A stretch of DNA of 64,000 nucleotides from Centroberyx gerrardi (lineage: Eukaryota; Chordata; Actinopteri; Beryciformes; Berycidae). The stretch spans positions 17,108,690 to 17,172,689 of the forward strand of contig NC_135999.1 in NCBI RefSeq assembly GCF_048128805.1, read 5' to 3'. Position numbers and translations under genes: made by a program. Of the stretch, positions 19,159 through 39,060 are shown in pieces (positions within the stretch are counted from its first letter, which is position 1; every line of letters starts with the position of its first letter). Under the pieces are notes generated by a model. It had not been told where the DNA came from. It did no database searches and saw nothing but the letters and a program-made list of their open reading frames with translations.

Positions 19159-20770
19159 ATGATTGGTTCTCCGGACCTGCTGGCCTTCACTGCTACAGAG
19201 GGGTTTGGGGAGGCGGTCGACTACCAGGATGCACAGGCTCTACCTGAAGAGCTGTCCATCCCGCTCTTCCCTCCCTCCCACCCCTGGGTCACCACAGCTC
19301 AGTTTCACAGAGACTTCATACTGGTGGCCGAATTCTCCGAGCAGGTGTGTGTTTCTGTGTGTGTGTGTGTGTGTGTCTCTCTCTCTACATGCTTGTGTTT
19401 TTGCATGCGCCCCTAAAGCCCCCGTGTGTTTCCAGGTGGGACCCAAGCCCGTGCTGACAATTCCAGACGACCCCCGAGTCGTGGGTTCATTTGACCTGAA
19501 CCACTTCTGCGTCCGAATCATGTCAGTGGACTACCAGGCGTCCGGCCCCGGCCCCTCCGCGACACCCGGGCCCCGCCTCAACTTCAGCGAGGACTCCAAG
19601 GTGGTCCTGGGAGACTCGGCCGAGGACGCGTTCGCGTACGTCCACCACCTGACCCTGTACGACCTGGAGGCCCGGGGCTTGGTGCGTCCGTTCTGCATGG
19701 CCTATGTGTGCTCGGACCAGGCCAAGGTGACGGAGCATTTCCCCGAGCTGTCGGCGAGCTTCTCCCAGGCGTCGGACAGCCTGAAGACGGGTAACAGACG
19801 AGCCTTCGCCACGGAGCTGCAGAGGAAACTGCAGGAGCTCGAGTAAGATCAGGATGAACTTTGATGTGTACACAACATAAAACACAGACAAACACATATG
19901 CAGTTACTACATAGATACCAAGTTTAGTGTGGAACATGCAGCATCCTCTTACAACAACATGCTCTGTCTGTTTCAGGTACACACGCCTGACTCTGCAGCG
20001 GGAGGCAGAGCTTCCGACGACAGCCAATGGGTTCGAGGAGACGGGAGAAGAAGACGATGAGCTTGCAGCTGTAGAGCATTCCATCTCGGATCACAGGGAC
20101 CTCCTCCGCCAGGTCACTTCTTACCCAAACAGGAAGCTGAAACAGCCCGACTTCCTGCCCTACGACCCGGCCGACACCGATCCACCCGGGTCGTTGACCC
20201 CTGACCCCTGTCCCTCCCCCTCCCCCTCCAGCTCCTCCTCCCGCAGGTCCGAACACCGCCTCAAGCCGCTGGAGGAGCTGAGCGACGCCTACTTCTTGTC
20301 CCTGACGCTGGAGCAGCTGGCGGACACGGAGCGGCGTCTGCGTGGCGACAGGAGCGTGTTGCGTACCGCTTGTGTCACGCGTTCGCTGTCCAGGAAGCTC
20401 GCGCTCACCAACTTCCTGTTTGAGCTGTGGAGCCCAGAGGAAGACGTGGAGGAGGAGGAGAGAGAGAGAGCCGAGGCGGAGCAGCAGCGGGCGAGAGGGG
20501 GCGGGAGCGGCGTCGAGGCGCTCTCCGCGGAACCGCCAAGCCTGGAGTCGTTCTTCTCCTGCGTAGAGGAGATCCCAATCAAACTGGAGGCGGGGGAAGG
20601 AGGGACAGTGACCCCTGACCCTGAGGTTGCCATGGAGATGATGGGGAGCGTGAGCAGCGGTGACAGCATCGAAGTGCTGGGGACTGAGAAGTCTTATCGG
20701 ACGCAACGTGTTGTCGCGGGGTCTGACAGCAGAGGTACGACCCGCCGGCAGAATCCCGGTCTTCACTGCG

Positions 20771-20811
<41 letters not shown>

Positions 20812-23800
20812 GTCGGTGTTCGGGCCTTTCGCTATTAGAGCGCTGACACTGTGGAACAGACTGCACGAGGAAATGAGGATAGCAAAGTCAGCGTCTTTTA
20901 AATGACTTCTCAAGACACTTTTATAGACTTGCTTTTAAGTAATTGTTTCTCGTTTTTAATCTTGTGCCGCCCTTAATGTTTGCTCTGGGCTTTGTTTATT
21001 ATTAAACGTTATTATTTTAGTTTATTATTACTATAGTTGTATAATTAATGAGTTCCAATAATTATAATAAGCTCAAATAAATCCTTATATATGAAACAAA
21101 TGAATAGCAGTACCTAAATGAAACTAAACTAATTTGTAGAAGTTAAGCCTCAATCTTAAAACTTTTCTATTTATTTTATTGTAGCAAACTAAATGCCGTC
21201 TAACGTTCCTCTCAGAGCTGTGACACTGTTCGCTCTTCTACAGAAACGCCAGTGGGGATGACTGACAGCTGTATCAGGCGTGTGGCAGCAGAGGCAGGAG
21301 TCAGGCGTGTGCGAGCCTCAGCGAGGCGCGCCAACAGCGAGGACAGCATCGAAGTCCTGAGTACCACAGAGTCCATCTTTCCCGACGACCTCACCGCCAT
21401 CACAGAGGAAGAAGCGGAGCACCAGCTTCTGAGTAACGGCTTCCCGGATGAGGAGGCAGCAGAGGAAGAGCGGTTGACAAAGCACAGATATGAGGAGCAG
21501 CCAATCCAAGAAGAGGAGTCATTTAAGGCAACTACCGTGGGAAATGAGGACGACAAAGATGTGCCTGTGCAGCACGAGGAAGATCCAGACAGAGAAGAGT
21601 CGTTAAAGCAAATAAATATCACTAATGAGGTCCAGAAAGAAGAGGAATCCGTCCATGAGGAGGAGTCTTTGAAGAGAAATCAAGTCCATGAAGACAGCGG
21701 TCCAGAGAATATGTCCACACCACTGCAGGGTAACACATCTACTATATTGTTAATCTCTGACTCACTGGTGCCATTTTGCATCCTTAAATAATGAACTCCC
21801 ATTACTTGTACTTCATGGAAAACAGAGTATCTTTCATGGTGACCTCATGCTGCACCAGTAGGCGGCCGGCCCCTCCCATCAACTAAAACTGCCTTTCTCT
21901 CCCTGACTGATATTCCATTAGACTATTGAATAATAATAATAACTTTATTTATATAGCACCTTTAAAAACAGAGTTTACAAAGTGCTTTGACAGACAAAAT
22001 AAAAGCAGAATACTCAAAATATGAATTTAAAAAGCAATAAAACAAAAATATGAATGATCCCATAATGTGTTATGTCCCGCCTCAACATGCTCTTTCAACA
22101 GGGAATACATCAAATCAAAGAAGTAAAGATTCCGTTTCATGGGGTCTTTAAACTAAGTGCCTAAAAGGTGGGATGCAAAATGGTTCCAAATGTCATATCA
22201 AGTGAAAGCAAAATGATACATTGAAACATCCAACCTATGTCTATGTCTAATAATTGATTCCATACCAGGCGAGACGTTTTTTTTGTTTAGCAATTTTTAT
22301 TGATTTTCCATTAAACCCATCGTACAGTGTTTGCAACATAAATTGGAAATAAAAGTGTATACAAGCATGGGACAGCTGCATTATTCAAATGATTACAATT
22401 ATGAAAGGTACCCCATCCAACCCTCCCCCCCACCTGCCCCACCCCAACCATCCCCACTTGTCCCCTTAAGTCCAGATCTTCACAAGAGGCGAGAAGTTTT
22501 TCACCACTGCAGAGTAATACATGTAAGATCATGTTAATCCCCAATTCGGGGCCTTTAAACCAAGTGCGTAAAAGGTGGGATGCAAAATGGTTCCAAATAT
22601 TATATCAAGTAAAATGATACATTAAAATATCCAACCTGTCTCAATAATTGATTCCATACAAGATAGGAGTTTTCACTGTCGTATTTTACTAACGTAAAAT
22701 AAAACTGTTATTACTGTACAGTTGAAGCCGAGCCGGTGGATTCGTCGGCCCGGTGGTCTGATGTTGGGCAGAGTGCTGCGAGGGTCCGGCCGGTGCCTGA
22801 CCTCCATGTGAACTTCGCTCCAGCGGTGGCCCTGGCTGAGGCGGACCGGTGGTCTCCGCCCTGCGCCCCCCTCAGGCTGCTGAGCGTCGACGAGGCATCC
22901 GACTGCACCAGCTTCACCAGCTCCTCGGAGCCCCCTACCCCGACCTACGGTCTCCACGGCAACCCCCGCTTAGACAAGAGGAGGCGAAGGAAGGCCGGGC
23001 TGAGAGCCCTCAGGTTCCTGCAACAGAACTCGTTTTCCCAGCATGCCGTGTTTTGTCTACTGAGCGGCCGACCGCTGGTCGTCATCGGAGGAGACGAGAG
23101 TTCAGTCAGGAAACTGGTGGACGCTCTGGCGCTCTTCCTGCCCGCCCCCGGGCCTGATGGGAATGCTGTGTTGTCATATTTGACCACGCCCCTTCAACTG
23201 ACCGACCTGCTCACCTGGCGGCTGATAGGCATACACAGGTACTCGTTAACCAACAGTCAACTGCCCATCACCTGCCAATCTATATACTCACTCAATACAT
23301 TTTTGCTTACTTTATAGACTTGCCTTTATTTGATGTCTTTTATCTATTTTTACTATTACTTCTACACTCCATTTTTTATCTTTTTATCTTGTTAGTTGTT
23401 GCTTTTACTTGGTTTATGAAATCAATCAAATTGTTAAAGTGGTGTACATATTGCGTTTATTATATTATTACCCATACATTGTGGACAGCCCTGAAGTAAT
23501 TCATGTTTTTGATGCAGAAGTGTTGCATTTTCACACCTCTGAGGTGAAGTTGCCCACTAAGTAGGCATCATCTTCCTTGTCTCCTTTCCTACTCCTAACC
23601 ATTAGTGGAGAAATTGCAAATATGACCACAAATCAGTGTCTTTAAGCAACTTCAACCTGTTTTTTCCTTTTGGTGACTATTTTTTAACGGAGAGAAATAC
23701 TGGAAATTCTCTATTATGTTTTGAGAAAATTATAGAAATGAAGGAAAGAGTCTCACCTTTTCTTTTTCTGTCGGCCTAGATCACCCTCCAGCGCTTCATC

Positions 23801-24227
23801 CAGCGTGCTTCACTCTCTGGCTCGATACAGTCGCTACTTGGCCCTGCTGGACCTGGACCAGAGGACGCTGCGCTGCCCGCCCTACTCAGGCTCGCTCATC
23901 AGCAGACTGGCTGATCCGCACACCGTCATCTGCAGGGGAAGCACCTACCTGCTGCATCTGGAGAGCTACCTGACTGCGCTGACCAATCAGGCTCTACTCT
24001 ACGCATTCAATCCCGCTCTCCACCTTCCCAACACATCCGACCGTCCCGGTGCTGCACAGAGAAAGGACTTTCTGTTCAGACGGGGATTCTGCAGCAGTGA
24101 GAATGATTTGAGAGTGATGCATTTCCTGTCTGACCTCATCAAACAGCGCCACGCAGGATGTGGCCCACCAGTTTTAAGCTTCTCTTACAGCTCAGGGCAA
24201 CTCCATAGAAATACATCCACAACGTAG
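19159..24227 (+). CDS. smcr8: Guanine nucleotide exchange protein SMCR8
   Basis: DENN-type protein that forms the C9orf72-SMCR8-WDR41 complex, acting in autophagy, lysosome homeostasis and small-GTPase control. Exons 19159-19344, 19436-19842, 19977-20734, 21244-21729, 22722-23238 and 23780-24227 join in phase to 933 residues (human 937). The start gives MIGSPDLLAFTATE, matching MISAPDVVAFTKED of human. Strong blocks are FDLNHFCVRIMSVDYQA, EDSKVVLGDSAEDAFAYVHH and LYDLEARGLVRPFCMAY in the N-terminal longin/uDENN part, the paired serine motifs SSGDSIEVLGTEKS and NSEDSIEVLST in the acidic linker, and SLARYSRY with LRCPPYSGSL in the C-terminal DENN part. The middle is Glu-rich and little conserved. 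Introns hold LINE debris and a duplicated segment. It is tail-to-tail with the next gene. Confidence 0.96.
20772..20810 (+). repeat. (CA)n microsatellite in smcr8 intron 3
   Basis: About 39 bp of CA dinucleotides right after the exon 3 donor region; adjacent to a LINE fragment. Confidence 0.9.
20811..21010 (+). mobile_element. LINE 3'-end fragment (L2/Rex-like) in smcr8 intron 3
   Basis: The conceptual translation reads FGPFAIRALTLWNRL...SASFK, then LLKTLL after a stop. This matches the typical end of L2/CR1/Rex reverse transcriptase ORFs, where an ALWNSLP...SFK..LKT pattern closes the protein. It is followed by T-rich 3' tail sequence. It is decayed and short. Confidence 0.5.
21930..22040 (+). 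repeat. Dispersed repeat tail in smcr8 intron 4
   Basis: Contains the common fish repeat pattern ACTTTATTTATATAGCACC ... ACAAAGTGCTTTGACAGAC, typical of SINE/LINE 3' regions; the family was not assigned. Confidence 0.4.
22140..22270 (+). repeat. Direct repeat copy 1, smcr8 intron 4
   Basis: Sequence from GGGGTCTTTAAACTAAGTG through TAATTGATTCCATAC recurs at 22548-22670 with about 90% identity by eye. Confidence 0.75.
22548..22670 (+). repeat. Direct repeat copy 2, smcr8 intron 4
   Basis: Second copy of the 22140-22270 segment, in the same orientation and offset by about 408 bp, ending 50 bp before the exon 5 acceptor. Confidence 0.75.
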
Positions 24228-26140
24228 AGTCTAGTGTAAGGACATTAAATAGGCAAAACCATCGGCCTGTCATGCAGATAGTGTGTTCTAATACCGATCC
24301 ACCTCCTAATTTCATCACTATACAGGTTTTACTGATGAATTATTTGTGTGTCTGAGTACTGCCTTGGTCATTTGCCACCATGTCAAACCACTTGGTTTGC
24401 TGCAGATTATCTGGACTGTATGTCTACAGAAATGTCTTATCAAGACCAGGTTAATACAAGAAAGGGAATTGTTGTCCTGTGCGTTTTTATCTGCAGTGTT
24501 TCATGTTCTGGACATGCATGATTTCCAGCCTGTGGTGCTATGGGAAGGTCATTTATCTCCATTATTTGGAATATTTCTGGATGCTAGTCAAGCAAAGCAC
24601 CAGCGCCTCCCTGGCACCATAGAAATTGATTTTTACTTCCAGGCAGCCGACTGGATTATTTATCGGACCCAAATGAAGAGTTTTTAGGCTGTTGAATAAT
24701 AATTTTAGGGACATGTTAGATTGGTGCAAGATGGGACGCCCCCTATACAGCTGAGCTATTTATAGATCGTTTCAATTGGAATGAGAGTACGCTTTAAGAA
24801 TGGGTAATTGGGCCACATGTGAAAGTGTAATTTAAGCAGGGAAAGAAATGTATAGATCTGAAGTTACTGTAAGTCAGTGTGGTTTCATGGCTCGTCCATG
24901 AGGAGGACGCAGTCTGGATTTCCTCACTAGTCCACAACCATGTGGACTGGAAAGGGTTGACTTCCCTAAAAATAAGAATGGATAGCAGCTAGCCTAGTGC
25001 CGTGTTCGACACTATAAATATTTCAATATTTTGTTATTTTACTGATGCAGATATGAGGTGATTTTAATGTGTGTATATTAAAGGAAAATTCAAGGAATGA
25101 ATCCAACTATTCTCACTAAATTAGTGATTAAAAAAATATGAGAATACCAGAACAGCAAGTATTTTCGTTTTTTTTTTTTGGCTAAAAGCAGTTAAATACG
25201 GTTTATTTTACCATTTATTTACTTACAGAGTACTTTACAGAATTACCCTTTATGGACCTTTACAGTAAAAATGCAAAACAGTGTTTCCAGAGAGCAAGAT
25301 GAAAACCACCATTCAAGTTAAATGACAAAATAAAACATTGTTTCATACCGAGTTCAAACATTCAAACTAACATTTGGTTTAGACTATCTCACATTGAAGA
25401 AACCAACTCTTTAAGTCATGAAGACATAATACAATATAAGGCAAAAAAAATTGTCTGCATCATGTTATGTAATGCATATTGATGAGGGCATATCTATGTA
25501 GGCAGCAGCAACTCCTGTCTGCCTTAAAGCTCCTCATGTGTTGGTCCAATACACATTCATCTGTGCAGAAACATTTCTCCACTGAACTAAACCCTGGCAC
25601 CTGTCCAGCAGTGCCCTATATTCCAGAAGAGGGGGGAGGGAGAGAGGGAGAAGGGGCCAGTCCAGTTGTCAACAGGACGTCCTGCAGTTCTTACTGTGAC
25701 AGCCAACAGAACAGGCTTGCGGCTCCATTTTGATGTGACCCGAGTGTTTCAGGACTTCCAGAGGCCTGCCAGGAAGACAGATATGGAATCAGGCCCAGCT
25801 ATGAACACCAAGGACAAAAAGTACAGACAAACTATTTCAACACACATCCACTGTGAGCAACATTGTAGCAGTTCTTTGCAAAGTTAATTCGAACCCCCCA
25901 GGTCGCACATCTGCGAACACACCAGAGAAATTATGCACTTACGATTCTGCCAATTTTAATTGCGGTGCAGCTCAAGAGTTGTAGTACTGCGACAAAGGAC
26001 CAGGCCTGAGGAAAAAATAACATGGTATTACTACTAACATCCACTCACTCACCACTCTTATTACTTCTGGTCTAAGAACATCTCAGAAGTCTAAACATAA
26101 CACAGAGGCTCATCAGGAACACGCCGGGACAATGTTTAAT
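24228..26140. other. smcr8 3' UTR and intergenic sequence
   Basis: No recognisable gene. It has AT-rich blocks and a poly-T run near 25170. Two modest open frames at 25479-25733 and 25666-25887 (+) overlap each other and resemble nothing known. Confidence 0.45.
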
Positions 26141-26141
26141 C

Positions 26142-26611
26142 TTTAAAAAATCTACCCTAAAACACTAACGCTGCGATGTACTTTGCATTTCAGGGTCTAT
26201 TCTGTTGGTTGGTGGTGTATTTTTCTTATTCCTGTGGATAACTGGCCAAACACAGACAACGTCACGTCGAGATATTTAATAGCAGAAAAAATTCTTGCCT
26301 ACTAAATCATCAACTTGCTTAACCTAACTCTTACTATGCTATCGCTATTACTCTCTCCACCTACACTTAAGCCCCACAGCTGAATGCAAGAAGTTGATGC
26401 TGTTCTCTGGGGTTTGTCGAAAGGCATTCTGGGAAATATAGGAAATCAGAAGTAGATGTAGACAAGGCAGTGAAAGTGGGTATACCAAAAAAAGTTCATC
26501 CAAAGTTCAATCCAAAGATACACTTCATCACAAAATAACCCATGGCATGCATTGATCATCGCTGACTGATGGTACAGAACAGAGAAAGAGGATCTGAGTT
26601 TGGGTTTTTTC
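26142..26611 (+). mobile_element. Unclassified MITE, copy 2 of a three-copy family
   Basis: Shares with 1680-2003 and 33507-34092 the blocks CTACCCTAAAACAC, CTATTCCTGTGGATAACT-like, CCACAGCTGAATGCAA, TGTCGAAAGGCATTCTGGGAA and CATCACAAAATAAC in the same order. Its two ends are more decayed than those of copy 3. Confidence 0.65.
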
Positions 26612-28403
26612 TTTAAAAAGCAAAATCTGATCTTGTCATGTCTAGTAAGCGTTAGTTGTTTTTCCCCAGTTCTATGTGTACTCTGCCTGGAAGGTTAAAT
26701 GATGAATAAACAACTGATGGCAGCTGAGGGACTTACAGGTGCTACTGGGGTGGGACCATCACCTTGGAGGAACAGTGTTTAACAGCCACTGGACTGCCTA
26801 GGAGAGGAAAAGTCACAATGACACACACACAGCGTAGACAGAGCGACACCACAGCACGTAGACACAAACATCACAACACACCACATGTGGCAGAGGAACT
26901 TACAGTAGGTGCTGATCACCGCCACATCAGGAAAGGACATGGAAAACAAGGCAACAGAAATCAGTTCCACGACCTCCTAATGCCTTTTTCAAATCCAATG
27001 AAAAAGGAAAAGAGAAAACCCCAAAGGCCAATCCCGGCTAGAATATAAATTACATCTCATCTCAGCTTGCTCCAACATACATCTCCCCCTACTTCCCAAG
27101 GGAATCGGAGCTGCATGGTTGAACTCATGCCTTTAAGTAATATTAAATCAATGGATAAATGACTTCTTACAACATGTTCCAACAGGATAACAGGGAGCTG
27201 GGATGATGATAGGCTGATGGCTGGATAAACAAAAGCATTGAAACGCTCTCTTCTCCTTCTTTGTAGGCTTCCTCTAAGGCTGCAGTCTAGAAACATGATG
27301 TACTTAATACTTTCGCTTCAAGGAAGAACAACTTAGAAATATTTGTTGTGAAAAGGCATAGCTGTATCCATGACTCACATGTCAGCTCACATAAAAGAGG
27401 CTTGCCTATTAAACAACCAACAAGCTAACAGCGTCCGGCCGATCCACCGGCTACATCAGCCGGCTCACGGCCATGAATCCGTTCTTGGCTGACTTCCTCT
27501 AAGCCCAAAAGGTTGTGCTGCATTCCTGGCCTATCTTATCTTATACTGCTGCAAGTTACAAATTAAATATGACTCACTGGTCCCACCTCTCTGGTGAAGA
27601 GGAGGGGTTGGGCGGAGAGGGGGAGATGGAGAGAGGACAGGGAAAGGTATTTTCCCGATCTGAGAGAAAGAGAGAGAGAATACCTAAGATAAAACATTCC
27701 TGCATTCATCCTCCCATATCTGTGACCTTTGAAAACGACTGCGACCCGACAGGCAAAACGAGGCACCACAGGTCGAGCAATGCTTCCCTCTAGTGGATGC
27801 AGAGTTATGCAAAGTGTCTGCTGTGTTGTACCTCAAGGCAGTTTCTGCCCACAACAGTTTTTTAATTTTCACTTAAGATTCACCCTCTTTTATACAGAAA
27901 CATTAGTAATCTGACATGACTTGAAACACACAGTATTAATCAAAGCCCTTAAGAATGGCCTCTCCTCTCAATAACTTCATATAGTGTGGAGATTATATGA
28001 AATGCAACAAATTTAAATTTACATCTTTGTCAAACCAAGATCACCGTTTTCAGTTTCAAACACATACAACTAGTCAGTCTGAACATGAATACGGCAAGTG
28101 AGCATTTTCAAAACGTCAAACCAGACAAGTTATTTGAAATAACTCTTCATAGTGTTGTACCATTGTCTACAAATACAAGCTTAACGTTTAGCTGTGCCAT
28201 GAGAACCAAAGTAAACGAAATGCACTCTTGCCAATCATGGCCTCTAGGTGAGCGGACATAAACACAAAGAAGTTACAACAGCACTCAACAACTGGTACTC
28301 ATTTTCAGGCAAATTTAATATATTACTAATGCAATCAATAGATATGAAGGAAGTAATGTTCTGATTTTACTAAGTAGATCACAAACTTCATCTACAGAGA
28401 ATT
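26612..28403. other. Region downstream of the zgc:112980-like gene
   Basis: Probable 3' UTR and spacer of the minus-strand gene. An alternative terminal exon is possible at 27425-27498 (-): AG acceptor, phase-compatible, 24 codons to TAG. No other coding exon could be supported. Confidence 0.35.
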
Positions 28404-36581
<8,178 letters not shown>

Positions 36582-37250
36582 GGTCAAACAGATCAGAGCT
36601 GACCAGAACAAAAAAAAAAAAGAGGATAAAAGAAAGTCATCAAAACACAGAAGTAACGTTAGGGTTGATGTTGGAGTGGAAATCTACACTAACCACACAA
36701 TCCATATGTGTTATTATCCCTGTGATCTTGGTTGGATTTCTGAATATGTACAAATCTTTATCTAGGAAGTACAGAGAGTCTTCAATTCACTTTCAGTTTC
36801 ACAAAGCCCTCCATGTTTGTTTATTAGCGACATCGAAGACTGAAGCCTTGGCTCTCTGGTTAGCATTTTTGGTAAAAGGATTCACTTGTATTCGGTGTTA
36901 TGGTGGCTTTTCCTTTGTTTTCAACGGTTACCAAACTAACTAAGTTACATTACGTTAGTCGCTAACTTCTACGAACGACGTGAACCGCCGCGAATAGGGA
37001 GCTAACTTCAGCTTCGTACGTATCGTAGCTCCACAAACAGGAAAACGTAAATTAAACAGTCGCCGATTGTGTCAACAGCCAAAATGTTAATACTTTATTC
37101 TTTTGTGTAAAGGTGGTCAATGTTAGATAATTTAATACTTATGCCGTAAGTTATAAGTGCGACAAATTCCCCTTACCTTTTAACAGTACGTTTCTCCCAA
37201 ATGTTTGCTCAGCTTGTTTCGCGCCGCGCGTCCTCAAATCTCCCCGGACA
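36582..37250 (-). promoter_or_regulatory. 5' region of the zgc:112980-like gene
   Basis: Upstream of the minus-strand ATG. GC-rich patches at 36960-37030 and 37210-37265 and the motif TTACGTTAGTCGCTAAC at about 36950-36965 suggest the promoter. No TATA box was evident. Confidence 0.35.
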
Positions 37251-39060
37251 TGACGTTACGACGTCGCTGTCTTTTTTTCTTCTTCTTCGTCTTCTTCCCG
37301 TTCTTGTTCTTCTTCACGTTACTGCCACCGTCTGCTCTTTATGGTTCTTTCCCGTACTTACATTTTGCAGTCTAGTACTGCCACATGTTGGTTTTCTTCA
37401 GGTCCTGGCAGTGTTTTTAGAGAGAAGGCTGCTATACTGTAATATGTGATAGTCAACAATATATATCAATATATAAAAGTCATTCTCTCCTTAACAGCAA
37501 TGTACAATATGAGCATATTCATGACACCTGTAGCATCATCATTAATATACAGTAGAACCTCCTTGGTAGCATCCCACACAGTCTCATCTCTAATTGATAA
37601 TATATATGATTATTCAGAGCGACCTGCAACGAATGAAACACTAGAAGAAGCCTAAATTCCATGATCACTAAATGTACAAGTAAAGAAATAGAGAAAACAG
37701 CTATGGAAAGAAGTGTAAGGGATTACCCTGAGAGATATTAAACTGATTGGAGGACAATTCAACCATTGACCGAGATATGAACCATGATGCTCAGATCCTT
37801 CCAAGGAGCTTGAGGGTGAAGTAAAAGAAAGGATTATGGTAAAATTACAACACAACTATTGCACTCTTCATCCTATCATAGTAATTTTAATTCATATTCT
37901 TGAATCCCACTGGTTCTCTCTCTTCCTTTTCTTTCTTTCCTTCCCCCCCCCAAGTTGGATTAGTCCATCCTTTGTCTTCATTATTTCCACCACGCTCATT
38001 GCTGGCATGATCTAGTTTCCTCACATCTCTTTGGCTAATCCTCGGAGCGCTCCCTAAACCGTTTTCCTTTATTCCCTCATTTGGATTACTCTTGGCTTTG
38101 CTTTTCCCTGAACAGCCGCGTTCAAAGTCTTGTTCCCTTATCTCGCTCCTGTTTTTACTTTTCATTATTGTGATATTTTTCCTTCTCTTGTTGGATTTCA
38201 AACTTACGACTGTTTTTGTGTCTGTTCTTTTCTAACTGTGTTTTGACAAGTGCTATATAAATAAACCTTATTATTGTTATTACTTTTTTAACAAGGGGCC
38301 ACTGAACTAAATCTTTCCAAACAGTCAAACCTGCTGCTTTCTGACAATTATCCACTCCTCTTTTCTCATCCTACCTCCTTTGATCACATACTGCTCATCT
38401 GTGGAGACACATGTAGGTCAATATTCTTATACTATAAAATACTATTCCTTCTTACTCAATTGGCTGTGGAATTTAAATTTGTGTAATGAGACTGGTGTCA
38501 AAAGAAAGTCAATTCTGCAATGATGAGGGATAAATCAACTCAAAACCTAAGCAGATGCAACACTTGACCCAACGTATATCACGTGGCATTATGTATTGTG
38601 TAACATTTGTTTAACATATTCATTCATAAAATATCCTAAAGACACCTTGACATGCCTTTTTGTTTGTGCATTATTGTATTAATGTCAAGTTGACAGCAAA
38701 GGCTAAGATGTGGTTCACTCCGGAAATTACTCTTGACACTGTGGCTCTAACGTAATGTGCAATGCAGCGGACAGCCATGATGAAGTTCAATGTTTCAACA
38801 GAGTCATGCACTCAAAGTCAAAGGTTGCATAGAGTTTACTTTCATTACCATATTAATTAAAATAGCATGAATCCTTTGAGTCATAAACACATTTACAATA
38901 AGTTAATTGAGGCACTGCTTTGACCCAACTCAGAGACAGAAGTCCATCCAGTCTTTCACAGCTTAATGTGAGCAGACAAGCAAGGTATCAAGGAGAAATA
39001 TGAGATTATTTTAGCAGGTGTGATTATAACAGGTTTGTGGTGAAACATGTGGTCTGTATG
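37251..39060. other. Spacer between the zgc:112980-like gene and ptcd1
   Basis: No coding evidence. An L2-type 3' tail (AAGTGCTATATAAATAAACC followed by TTATTATTG) lies at about 38248-38282. The remainder is AT-rich and featureless and includes the ptcd1 3' UTR. Confidence 0.45.

Noticed and set aside
25479-25887. Two overlapping frames (84 and 73 codons), the second with PAVLTVTANRTGLRLHFD
   Set aside because: No splice context, no recognisable family, not continued by neighbouring exons.
37887-38355. Lys/Glu-rich minus-strand frames
   Set aside because: Arise from a pyrimidine-rich plus strand beside a LINE tail; no domain, no splice structure.
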